Source: Hemileia vastatrix
Lineage: Eukaryota; Basidiomycota; Pucciniomycetes; Pucciniales; Zaghouaniaceae
Direction: 5' to 3'
Assembly: GCA_030280995.1 (NCBI GenBank)
Contig: JASXTE010000015.1
Coordinates: forward strand, 16,754,001 to 16,818,000
Length of the DNA: 64,000 nucleotides
Part shown: positions 22,748 to 34,600 of the stretch, in pieces
Layout: each line of letters opens with the position of its first letter
Numbering within the stretch: position 1 is the stretch's first letter
Program-made: the position numbers and the translations under genes
The notes under the pieces: generated by a model
Told to the model about the DNA's origin: nothing
The model's input: only the letters and a program-made list of their open reading frames with translations
Databases searched by the model: none

Positions 22748-25700
22748 CCTTTTATAATATTATTAAATAAAGGTAACAAAAATATGAATATGATTTGTTT
22801 CACAAAAAGTAAATTGATATCCAAAAGCAATATGAGGGATAAAAAAGTAAAATTAAAGGGATAAAATATGAAATAAAAAATTAAAATAAAATTACTGCCA
22901 TCAAGAGAAAGTAGACATGTTGGGACAAATTCCCACCAGTGAGGCTAAACTTGGACTATAATTGGTTTTATGAAAAACAAAAAAGTGCCAACCTGAGGTT
23001 TAACAAAACTTCAGCTGAGCCATTTGGCCATATCAAACAACTTCTAGTGCAATTATTGAGAGAGAATTAAACACATCATACTGCATGTGACCAAAAGTGT
23101 CCAGCACAAGTTTGGCCAAACTTGTGCTGGACACATTTATGATGGAGAGTAGCTAGGGTGGAATTTTTCTTCAGTTAATCAGGAATTTCTTATAAACATG
23201 TCCATTGGTATTTGATCTTTGTGCCTCACTCATATATATCATTTTATTAATTTATTGTCACCATTTTATTATTAATATTATAAGTATAGAAAAAACTCAT
23301 GTGCCAAATGCATACCAGGTGATGTTACACCTTTTATAATATTATGAAATAAATGTAAAAAAATATGAAAATGATTAGCTTTACAATAATTTAAATAGAT
23401 ATTTTTTAAAAAAAAACAGAAATAAAAAAGTAAAATTAATCTCAAAGAGATCAATTGTGAAAAACAAAATACTATTAAAATTCTTGCTCTCAAGATCCAG
23501 TAGAAGTGTTGTAACAAATGGGATCCATCAGAGCTAAATTGTAATAAGTGACCTTTTTTTCAAAGATAAAAAATTATACACCTGAGGTTAGGAAGAACAA
23601 CAGGTGGATGATTCAGCTAAACAAAACTACTTGTAGTGAAGTTTGATAAAAAAAATTTTTTGTTGCCATAGAGAGAATTGATCCCATCTGACTGCACATG
23701 ACCAAAAGTGTCCAGTACAACTTTGGCCAAACTTGTGCTGGACACTTTTATGATAGAGAGTAGCTTGGGTGGAATTTTTCTTCAGTTCCTTCATCTTGTA
23801 TTTCTCATAAACATGTCTACTTGTATTTGATCAGTCTGTATCATTCATATTTATCATCTGATTAATATTTTATACCCATTATATTATTGATGTTATTAGT
23901 ATAGCAAAAACTTGTGTGCCAAATGCATACCGGGTGAAGTTATACCTTCAATAATATTTTAAAAGAGGTAAATAAATATGGAAATGATTAATTTTACAAA
24001 AATTAAATTGAAATTTAAAAGCAAAAAGAGGAATAAAAGAGTAAAATGAAAATAAAAGAGTTCAAATATGAAAAGAATACTAGTAAAATTCCTGCTATCA
24101 AGAGCCAGTAGAGGTGTTAAAGGAAATGGGAGCCATAAGGGCTAAATTGTAATAAGTTACCTTTTTTTTAAAGATAAAAAATTATACACCTGAGATTGGG
24201 CAGAACAGCAGTTGGATGATTCAGCTAAACCAAACTACTTCTAGTGAAATTTGATAAAAACATTTTTTTGTTGCCATACAGAGAATTGATCCCATCTGAC
24301 TGCACATGACCAAAAGTGTCCAGCACAAGTTCAGCCAAGCTTGTGCTGGACACTTTTATGATGGAGAGTAGCTAGGGTAGAGTTTTTCTTCAGTTCATCT
24401 GGTATTTATTACAAACATGTCTACTGGTATTTTATCTTTGTGCTTCACTCATATATATTGTTTGATTAATTTTTTGTCACAATTATATTATTAATTTTAT
24501 AAGTATAGCAAAAAATCATGTGCCAAATGCATACTGAGTGATGTTACACCCTTTATAATATTATTAAATAAATGAATAAAAATATTAAAATAATTTATTT
24601 TAAAAATTATTAATTGATATCCAAAAGCAATATGAGGAGTAAAAAATTAAATTAAAGGGATCAAATATGAAAAAATAAATCCAAGTATTATTCCTAATAT
24701 CAAAGGCCACTAGAAATGTTGAAGCAATTGAGAGCCATCAGGGATAAATTTTACTAAATTGACTGTTTTTTAAAGATTAAAAATTGTGCACCTGTGGTTT
24801 GGATGAACTCTAGGTGGACAATCCAGCTATATCAAACTACATCTAGTGAAGTTTTTTATCAAATAATTTTTTTCATTGCCATAGAGAGAATTGATCCCAT
24901 CTGACTGCACCTGACCAAAAGTGTCCAGCACAAGTTTGGCCAAACTTGTGCCAGACACTTTTTTCATGGTGAGTATCTAGGGTGCAGGTCTTCTTCAGTG
25001 CAACTGGTATTTTTTTTAAAACATGTCCACTGGTATTTTATCTTTGTGTGTTGCTCATATTTTATTATCTGATTAATTTTTTGTCACTAGAATATTATTA
25101 ATTTTATTATTATATAAAAAACTTGTGCACCAAATGCATGCCATGTTATATTACACCTTTTATAATATTATTAAAAAATGTTAAAAAAATATGAAAATGA
25201 TTTTTTTTCCAAAATTATAAATTAATATCCAAATGTAACATGAGTGATAAAAAAGTCAAGTAAAATAGATCAAATATGAAAAAGAAAAATTCAAGGAAAA
25301 TTCCTGCCATCAAGAGCCAGTAGAGGTGTTGAAACAAATGGGTGCCATCAGGGCTGAATTTGACAAAATTTAATTTTTTTTAAAGATAAAAAATTTTTTA
25401 CCTGAGGTTTGGAAAAGCTTAAGGTGAATAATTCAGCCATACCAAACTACTTCTAATGTAATTATTTAGCATTTTTTTAAATTTCATTTCCACAGAGAGA
25501 ATTGATCCCATCTGACTGCACCTGACCAAAAGTGTCCAGCACAAGTTTGGCCAAACTTGTGCTGGACACTTTTATGATGGAGAGTAGTTAGGGTGGAAGT
25601 GTTCCTCAGTACATCAGTTTTTCTTTTTTCACATTTCCATTGGTTTTTTATCTTTTTTTTGTCATTCATATTTATCTTATAATTAATTTTTTATCACCAT

Positions 25701-28700
25701 ATATATTATTAATGCTTCTAGTATAGAAAAAACCTGCATGCCAAATGCAAAATTGGTGATGTTACACCTTTAATAATGATATTATATAAAGTTAAAAAAA
25801 TATGAATATGTTTAGTTTTTAAAAAAACAAATTGATATTTAAAATTAAAAAGAGTAATGGAAAAGTAAAATTAAAATAAATGGGATCAAATACAAAATAA
25901 AAAATACAAGTAAAATTTTTACTATCAAGAGCCAGAAGTGGTGTTGGGACAGTTGGGGACCCCTAGGTCAAGACTTGGTCTAAATTTACTTTTATGTATA
26001 GCTAACAAATTTTGACCTGAGGTTTGGACAGAATTCCAGGGGACAATTTTACAATATTAAACATTCTTTACTTTGATAATTGAGTGAAATATTATTTTCA
26101 TTGCCATAGAGAGAATTTATCTCATATGACTTCATGCAACCAAAAGTGTCCAGCACAAGTTTGGCTGAACTTGTGCTGGAAACTTTTATAATTGAGAGTA
26201 GGCATACAGAAAATCTTCTAAATCTCAAAAGGGATTTCTTATAAACATTTCCACTGGTATTTGATCTTTCTGTGTCATTTAAATTTACAATTTGATTAAT
26301 TTTTTGTCATAATTATATTATTAACATTATTACTATAGTAATAACTTGTGTGAAAAATGCATACCAGGTGGTGTTCCACCTTTAATCATATATTATTAAA
26401 TAAAGTTATAAGAGTATGAAAATTATTTATTTTACAAATTAAAAATTGATATCTAAAGCAATATGAGCAATAAAAAAGTAAAATAAAAGGGATCAAATAA
26501 GAAAAAAAAATCTAAGGAAAATTCCCACTATCAATAACAAGTAGAGGTGTTAGATCAAATGTGCACCACGAGGGCTAAGCTTGGACTATATTTTCTTTTT
26601 TGTTAAACCAAAGAAAGTGTCCTTATGAGGTTTGAAAAATCATCAGGAGGACATTTTGGAAATATCAAACTACTTATTGTGCAATGATTGAGCAAAAATT
26701 CATTTTCATTTCCATAGAGTAAATTTATCCCATCTGACTGCATGCAACCAAAAGTTTCCAGCACAAGTTCAGCCAAACATATGCTGGACACTTTTATGAT
26801 GGTGAGTATCTAGGGTGCAGGTCTTCTTCAGTTCATCAGGTATGCCTTATAAACAAATACAATTGTATATGATCTTTCTGTGTCATTCATATTTATCATT
26901 TGATTGATTTTTTTTCACCATAATACTATTAATGTTATTAGTATTGAAAAAACTTGTAAGCCAAATGCATACTGGGAGATGCTACATCTTTAATAATATT
27001 ATTAAATAAAAGTAAAAAAATATGAAAAGTATTAGTTTTACAATAAATAAATTGATATTTGAAAGCAAAAAGAGGAATAAAAAAGTAAAATAAAAGTGAT
27101 TAAATATGAAATTAAACATTCAAATAAAATTTCTGCCATCAAAGATAATTTGAGTTTTCAGACCAAATTTGCACCACCAGTTCTAGATTTGGAATATATT
27201 TTCATTTTTTGAATATTAATAAAAGTGTCCACCTGAGGTTTCCCAAAAAATCAGGAGGATAGTATAGCAGTATAAAACTACTTCTTGTTCAATGATTGAG
27301 CAAAAATTCATTTAAACTTCCATTGAGTAGATCTATCCCATCTGACTGCTTGCAACCAAGAGTGTCCAGCACAAGCTCCGCTAAAATTTTTCTGGACACT
27401 TTTATGATGGAGAGTAGCTAGGGAGCAAGTCTTCTTCAGTTAATCTTGTATTCCTTTTAAAAATGTCTATGGGTATTTGATCTTTCTGTGTCATTCATAA
27501 TTATCATTTGATTAATTTTTAGTCACCATTATATTATTAATGTTTTTAGTATAGCAAAAAAATGTGTACTGAATGTACACTGGATGATTTTACAACTTTA
27601 ATAATATTATATAATAAATGTAAAAAATGTGAAAATTATCAGTTTTACAAAAATAAAATTGGTGTTTAAAAGCTAAAGGATAAATAAAAGGGTAAAACTA
27701 AAATTAAAGAGATCAAACATGAAATAAAGATATTAAGTATAATTTCTGCTATCATGAGCCAGTAGAATCTTCAGAAAAAATGGGCACCATCATAGATTAA
27801 CATGGATTAAATTTACATTTTACCAAAGTAAAAAAGTTTCTACCTTAGGCTTGGACAAACTTCAGGGGGACAATTTGTCCATATAAAACTACTTTTAGTG
27901 CAATGATGGAGTTATCATTCAGTCTCATTTCCATAAAGAGAATTGATTGCATCTGATGGAATGCAACCAAAAGTGTCCAGCATAAGTTTGGCCAAACTTG
28001 TGCTGGACACTTTTATCAAGGAGAGTAGCCAGGGTGCAAGTCATTTTAAATCATCTGGAATTTCTTATAAACATTTCCACTTTTATTCAATCTTTGTGCC
28101 TCACTCATATTTATCAAATGATTAAATTTTTGTCACTATTATATGATTAATATTATCAGTATAGCAAAAACTTGTGTGCCAAATGAATACCGGGTGATGT
28201 TACACCTTTTATAATATTATTAAATAAAGGTAAAAAAATATGAAAATGATTTATTTTACAAAGAATAAACTTCTATCAAAAAAAATATGAGGGGAATAAA
28301 GTGAAATAAAAGAAATCAAAGATGAAAATAAAAATCCAAAGTTAAATTCCTGCCATAAACAGAAAAAATAATGTTGAATCAAATAAGCACAGTCAGGGCT
28401 AAACTTGCACTAAATTTTCTTTTTTGTAAAAATAAAAATAAAAATCCACTTGAGCTTTACCAAAACTTCAGGATGACAATTATGCCATATCAAACTACCT
28501 CTAGTGTAATTATTTAGCAAAAATTTATCTTCATTTCCATAGAGAGAATTGCTTTCATCTGACTGCACCTGACCAAAAGTGTCCAGCACAAGTTTGGCCA
28601 AACTTGTGCTGGACACTTTTATGATGGAGAGTAGCTAGTGTAGAATTTTTCTTCAGTTCATCTGGTCTTTCTTAAAAGCATGTCTACTGGTATTTTATCT

Positions 28701-28779
28701 TTGTGCCTCACTCATAAATATCATTTGATTAATTTTTGGTCACTATTATATTATTAATTTTATAAGTATAGAAAAAACT
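22748..28779. repeat. Satellite array, monomer about 608 bp, each with a 46-bp palindrome
   Basis: About ten head-to-tail monomers. The palindrome (arm GTGTCCAGCACAAGTTTGG and its complement) recurs near 23098, 23707, 24317, 24920, 25531, 26146, 26752, 27360, 27970 and 28578, at spacings of 603-615 bp. Each monomer also has TGCCAAATGCATACC, GTTACACC and TTTATAATATTATTAAATAAA, a poly-A-rich middle, and a weaker second inverted repeat (CACCTGAGGTTTGG with CAAACTTCAGGTGG). The array is noncoding and AT-rich. It is interrupted by chromovirus copy 2 and resumes at 38504. Confidence 0.92.
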
Positions 28780-30280
28780 TGTCAGCCTGTATATCTCCAG
28801 GACTGAGTAAAAAGTGATTATAAGTTATGTTAAACACATGAACTATACATGGGACTAATAAATAAGAGTACACAAATAGTATACATAAGTAAAATTATGA
28901 TAATACACAAAAAATGCCATTATAACACCTTATATACACGCATATATCCACCTTTTATAGGTCTTATGTACTTAATATTAAGTTGGAATATGTTAGGGTA
29001 ATCTTAAGAACCTTAAGTATAAGGCTGCATAACTTTTAAGTACACTTAAAGCTGTTATATTCATTGTTTTATGCAAAAAACAAGAAATGCGCTTTATTTC
29101 ACTTAAAAGTTGACTATATGCGCTATAAAATTGAGAATATCAAAATTGCGCTTTGACAGATCAATTGGGCTCATTTAGAACTATTGATTTGGCTATTTAA
29201 ATGCATAAAAATAACACTTTTCAAATTTGGTGTTTTTTATGCCAGAAATGGCTTCTGTGTACTGGCCACATACTGCCTGCTTTTTTCCCGTGTGAATAGC
29301 TTCATTTTTAGCAAAGTTAGCTTTTTCACACTATAATTACCCCACATTCTACGCCCACTGTGGGGAAACACACTAAAATAGGCGACAGGCGCTTATTTAG
29401 TGTCCTAGCTTAATTAATAATGCATTGACCCTGTTTATATGCACTAATTTCATTAATAACCTCACTCTTGGAACTTTATTTCATCACCACGCTTAAATTC
29501 GCCTAATTTTAATCAAGGATTTACCCGTGCAAGAGCCTGCCAAGAACTGCATGTAGTTACCCCACATCTCACGCTCTTTTTTAAGTTTTTGGGTGGTTTC
29601 TCAGTCAATTTTGGTTATTTTTGAATGGAAATTTCACGTAGTATAATGTCAGGATTAGCCCCATTATTTCTACAGTCAATCCCCCTTATTATTAAGCTAT
29701 TATTAACCTTAAAAAGTCTCCTTTAGTCCTTAATATTATTGTTTTATACGCATATACTCTCTTTTTGTCTTTTTCTTTAATTTTGATGGATTTCCCTTAT
29801 TATTTCAGGATTTTGGCGGTTATTACTCTTCTAATTATGTCATGGGTCACTGGGAATGTTGATGGGAATGTCTATTAGTTGTTTAGAGGCGTGATTAACT
29901 GTGTATTGGGTGGTACATCAAGGGAATCATTGGGGAACTCAGTGTGTATAAAAGGAGGAGGTTTTTGGGTTGTATTTCTTCATTCTTTATCATTACAATT
30001 TAACCAATATAACCAAACCAATTACAATACATATCAATTAGTACTTTTATAAGACTTTTGAATAGTATCTGAATTTATATAATCTATTTTTCTACCAACT
30101 ATAAAGATTGTAAGCCATATATAAGAATAGTGAGAATTATATTACTGAGACCTTTATATTTGATTATATTTTACAACTTAGTGGATTAAATCTACAGTAT
30201 TCATATAGGATCATTAAAATCTTCTAGAAAACTGACTATTCAAGCTAGTTCACGTCCTTGTACTTGACCTTAGCCTGACA
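28780..30280 (+). repeat. 5' LTR of chromovirus copy 2
   Basis: Termini TGTCAGCC and GCCTGACA form a short inverted repeat. A possible primer site, ATTGGGGACC, follows at 30281; I cannot assign its tRNA. Confidence 0.92.
29947..29954 (+). promoter_or_regulatory. TATA box in the chromovirus 5' LTR
   Basis: TATAAAAG followed by GAGGAGG and a T/C-rich stretch. It is conserved in all three LTRs (22416, 29947, 38170), as expected for the element's promoter. Confidence 0.6.
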
Positions 30281-30462
30281 ATTGGGGACCTTTCCTCAAG
30301 AATTCTGTTATAATCCTGTAAGTGAAATTTTCAAAAGAAGGTGCACGTAAATAATATCCCTATAGAAATATTTGGATAATTACAACAGGTTGGGGTCACT
30401 TATATAGTGATTTCAGAAAAAGAAGCCCTGTTATATTATAAAATTGTGATATTGAATCAACA

Positions 30463-30625
30463 ATTTTACCACTAATTTAACTTATAATTGTTATTAGTGG
30501 GTCTGTCAATAGACCAATTAAATTTGAGATCTTTGCAGATAAAATTTTTACCACTAATTTAACATATAATTGTTCTTAGTGGGAGTCTGTCAATAGACCA
30601 ATTAAATTTGTGATCTTTGCAGATA
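30463..30625 (+). repeat. Duplicated hairpin in the chromovirus leader
   Basis: Two direct copies about 82 bp apart, each with a stem CCACTAA/TTAGTGG (30469-30500 and 30551-30582) and a small stem GGTC/GACC or AGTCTG..AGACC beside it, then CAATTAAATTTG.GATCTTTGCAGAT. It lies between the primer site and the first coding frame, where packaging or translation signals usually are. The rest of the leader (30281-30462, 30626-30948) shows nothing I can name. Confidence 0.6.
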
Positions 30626-30948
30626 ATAAACCAATTAAACTGATTAATTGTTTTCTTTTAACAGGACTCTTAATCTTTTCTTTTATTGTTTTGTAAAATT
30701 CATTAAATATTGAGAAAGAATCATACTGACAGTTGTTTTCTTTTGAATATAAAAACACCGCTACATATTGTAGACCAGTTAAATCAAGTGACCACATAAA
30801 AGCATATTTTACTTTTGGCACTTAAATATTCACTTCATACCAATAAGTAAGCAATAAAATTGTCTTCAGTGGTATTGATAAATACTGATAAAACTCCTTT
30901 TTGAAGTTTTCATATCTAAACTTTCAATTCATTAAATTCCACGTAAAA

Positions 30949-31486
30949 ATGTGTGACAACAATGACATTGTAAGTAATAAGGTAAAACCTTATAACTTAA
31001 GACCTAGAGCTGAAAGACCTGTTACAGGACATTCAAATGGAGGGCCAGGACTCTCCCATAATCAACAACACTCCGTCAATGTCTCTGGAGGAAAGGGAAA
31101 AGCTTTTAAAGCAGGTTTCAATAAAGAAAACAAAAAATACTTTACAAGAACAAGTTCACTCCCTATCCACCCTACTGAACACCTTAACAATAAGAGTCAA
31201 CAATATAGTGGACCAGATCAACAATCTGGAAAAGAGAGCAGCTCAAGGTTTAATAGAAGTCAACCAAGCTCTAGTGGACATAAAGACTCAACCACCAACA
31301 GTGGCACCCAACAATTCCATAGCAACACCTCCAGCCCAAGAGGAGGACCAAAAAATTACTGTAAGCAAATGGAAATGGGATTGGTACGCCCAAAACTACA
31401 ACAATCCTCAACAGCAGGGCTCCAGCAGTCACCCTTACAGGGGAAAGGCAAGGAGAGGCAGGGGAAGTGGGATAAGACCTTGGTAA
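30949..31486 (+). CDS. Small gag-like coiled-coil/RG-rich protein of the chromovirus, with intron
   Basis: Joining 30949-30969 to 31028-31486 across a 58-bp GT-AG intron (GTAAGT ... TTACAG, phase 0) gives 159 residues starting MCDNNDI-DIQMEGQ. Without the splice the ATG at 31037 gives 149 residues. The middle (SLEEREKLLKQ to ALVDIK) has heptad-like Leu/Ile spacing and may form a coiled coil. The end is basic and RG-rich (RGKARRGRGSGIRPW), suited to RNA binding. An overlapping frame (30901-31533) is also open and begins with a YNLRPR motif, a common retroelement signature, so which frame is translated is not settled. A second GTAAGT donor overlaps the stop (31483), with an acceptor at 31540. 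The role is probably particle or RNA-packaging related; that is inference. Confidence 0.5.
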
Positions 31487-31611
31487 GTCATCCAACTTCT
31501 TATGATCAATTATATCAACCTGAAAATAAATAACTTATAGGTAATGAGATTGATAAGGAAATATTGGATATTATTGATAAGGATTTAAAGGATTATTCAT
31601 TTGAACAGAAT

Positions 31612-34600
31612 ATGTTAAACTTGTCTTTACATGAGGACAATGTAAATAGTTTTATTGATCACCAGGAAAATACTATTAATATAAAAATGGAATCAAATGA
31701 ATTAAATCTTGACCCTGATAATGAGTCTTCTGAATTGGACACGGAAAAAATAGAATATTTTTTAAAAGAGAATCCAATGGAATCAAAAATAATAAGTAAA
31801 TTATTATTGAGAATTGAAAAATTGGAAGATTTCTCAAAAGAGTCAAACATTAATACAGAAAATGTATTATTACAACTAACACAGTCATTGAGTACCGCAG
31901 CCAATAAATTAAAAATTATTGAAAATTCAAATAATGAATTGATCAATGAGAATAAAAGATTAAACTCTGAGATTAGAAGTTTAGAAAGTAAATTAGAACA
32001 CTCTCAGAATATTATGGCTACCATAGAGGGACGTGTAAAATTGTCTTTTTCAAATGTAAATGATACTTTAACTCATGTACCTGTAATAAAGGAAAGGTTA
32101 CAAAGAGTAGAAATTGAAGTAGCTAACATTTTGAAAAATACTGAAACAATAAAGGATAATACCTCTTATGTAGAAAGAGTACCAGTTTTTATGAAACACT
32201 CTGATGATAAACCAATGATGGAACATGAACATAGTGTCATGGGCTCTGAGAATATAAAATCAGTAAAAGATGAAATTAATGATCATCTTTCTAAAGTGAG
32301 TGAATTACTCAATATTCCTCAGGTTAGGGAAGCAAAAACTAGCCAAAAGAACTGGCCTAAGTTAGATCAGTACCCTTCTTTTGACGGGGATTCAAAATCT
32401 GATTGGCAACAATTCATACAAAGAATTGATAACTTAAAATTTTCATATAAATTACCTGATGAAGAAATTACTTCAAAGTTAATATCTTTATTTACAGATG
32501 TGGCCTTATTATGGTTTGAATATGTATTGAGTGAGGGAATTAATTACTCCTGGAATGAATGGAAGGCACTAATTGAAAGGCAATTTGGTGGCCCAAAATT
32601 TAGAATCACTCAACAAAGACTGTATGAAAGGGCCAGATATAATCCAAATGCTGGAGATAAACCCATGGTCTTCTTAATGAATCTAATAAAAATCATGAAA
32701 GCTATGGATCCAAAAATGGATTATGAAGAGTGGAAAGAAAAAATAATATACAAATTTCCTATATCAGTTAGAGACATTATTGTTGCTAGAACTGAAACTG
32801 TCAGAGACACCTCTGGATTCATTAATATATGCAATGAGATATTATTAAACCACAAATATGAAACCAAGTATAGTAATTACAGACAAAGTGTTGACGTGGT
32901 AAAACCTACTACAAGTAAGTTACCAGTGGAAAAGAAAAAACCTTCAGCTCCCCTTGTCCCTAAGAGACAAGAAAATAACACTTGTTACAAATGTAATGAA
33001 CCTTGGGTTAAAGGTCACATGTGTAAGAAAAGAATAAATGTTATTGAAACCTCACAGAATTCTGAACCTAGTAATCATGAAGATGAGAATGTGGAATCCA
33101 GTGAGGATTGCAAGAGTAACATATCTTACTGTGATGATGAAAATGAGATATTTGTATTAGAACAGGATATAATGTTCCTGAATGATGCTATACCTCATAC
33201 AGACACATCTTTAACTTCTATAGAGGAAGCTGAAATAATTAAAGATGTATCTCATGATACTTACAAAATAACACCTATCAGAGCACCTATTATCATATGT
33301 GGAAAAGAAATGAATGACATTCTTGACACTGGGGCTGCAGGTAGTGTAGTTTCACTTAATGCATTAATGAAACTTGATAGTAAGTACCAGGAAAAACTAG
33401 AACCTGTTCAGACAAAGAACTGGAGGGGTTTTGGTTCAGTATTAAATCCAATTGGCAAATACAAAACTGCTGTATTCTTTAAATATAATAATGGATATGT
33501 TAGAGCAGTTTGTGAATTTGTAGTAATGGATAATAATAATTGTAGTGATTGGTTTATTATTGGCAATGATTTATTGACAAAATTTGGCATTAAACTAGAT
33601 CCTGCAAACAGTTGTTTCACCATAGGGGTAAATGGTAAAAGGAAATTCAAAATATGTTCTGAAAATTCAGTATATGCCATTTCTCCTAGAGAAGAACAAC
33701 TGCAAGGTGGAAGAACCACCAATGAAGTGGGTGAATTGGAAAATGAAATCCAAAAGGCCTCTTTCATTCCTCAACTCTCAAAAATTGAACAAGAAGATAT
33801 TTTGAGATTGATTAAATCATATCCTATGGCATTTGCTCATGGCTCAAATGAACTAGGATTGGTCAAAGACCATGAGATGAAAATCTCTTTAAGCTGTGAT
33901 CTGGATAATATTCCTGGCAGTTTAAAAAAGAAACCTTACCCAGCATCTCCTGCAAAAAGGAAAGATATTGAAGACAATATAAAATTGTTGTTGGAAATGG
34001 GTATTGTTGAAAAAGTGGACACAACACCTAAGTATTGTGTCATTTCACCAGTATTAATCTCTTATGAAAAAGATAAGGCAAGATTATGCGGTGATTATAG
34101 AGCTCTGAATACATATACAGTAGATGATATTTACCCTCTACCAAGGATAGCTTCTATCAATGCTACCTTACAAGGAGCAAAATATATTTCCTGTCTGGAT
34201 GGGAACAAGGGTTACCACCAGATTCATGTGGAAAGAAATTCTCAAAATTACTTATTAATAACCACACATATGGGTATATATAAGTATGTGAGAATTCCAT
34301 TTGGCCCAAAGAATGCCCCTTCAGTCTTCCAAAAATTGATGGATAGTGTTTTTCATCAGGAAATGGTTGAAGGATGGTTATTGGTCTATATTGATGACAT
34401 CATAGTGTTTTCAAAGACATATGATGAACATTTAAATCACCTGAAAAGAGTCTTTCAAAAAATGGATGAAATTAATATGACTATTGCATTAAAGAAATGT
34501 AAGTTTGGATTTCAATCCTTGAAAGTAGTTGGACATGTTGTATCTGGATTACAAATTTGTGTTGACCAGAATAAAGTGGCAGCAATTAAAAACATTGGGA

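Noticed and set aside
23278..23517. Short frames in the satellite monomers (several places)
   Set aside because: They are not conserved between monomers and run through the AT-rich block and palindrome.
31659..31946. Minus-strand frames opposite the chromovirus polyprotein
   Set aside because: Shadows of the coding strand with biased composition and no independent support.
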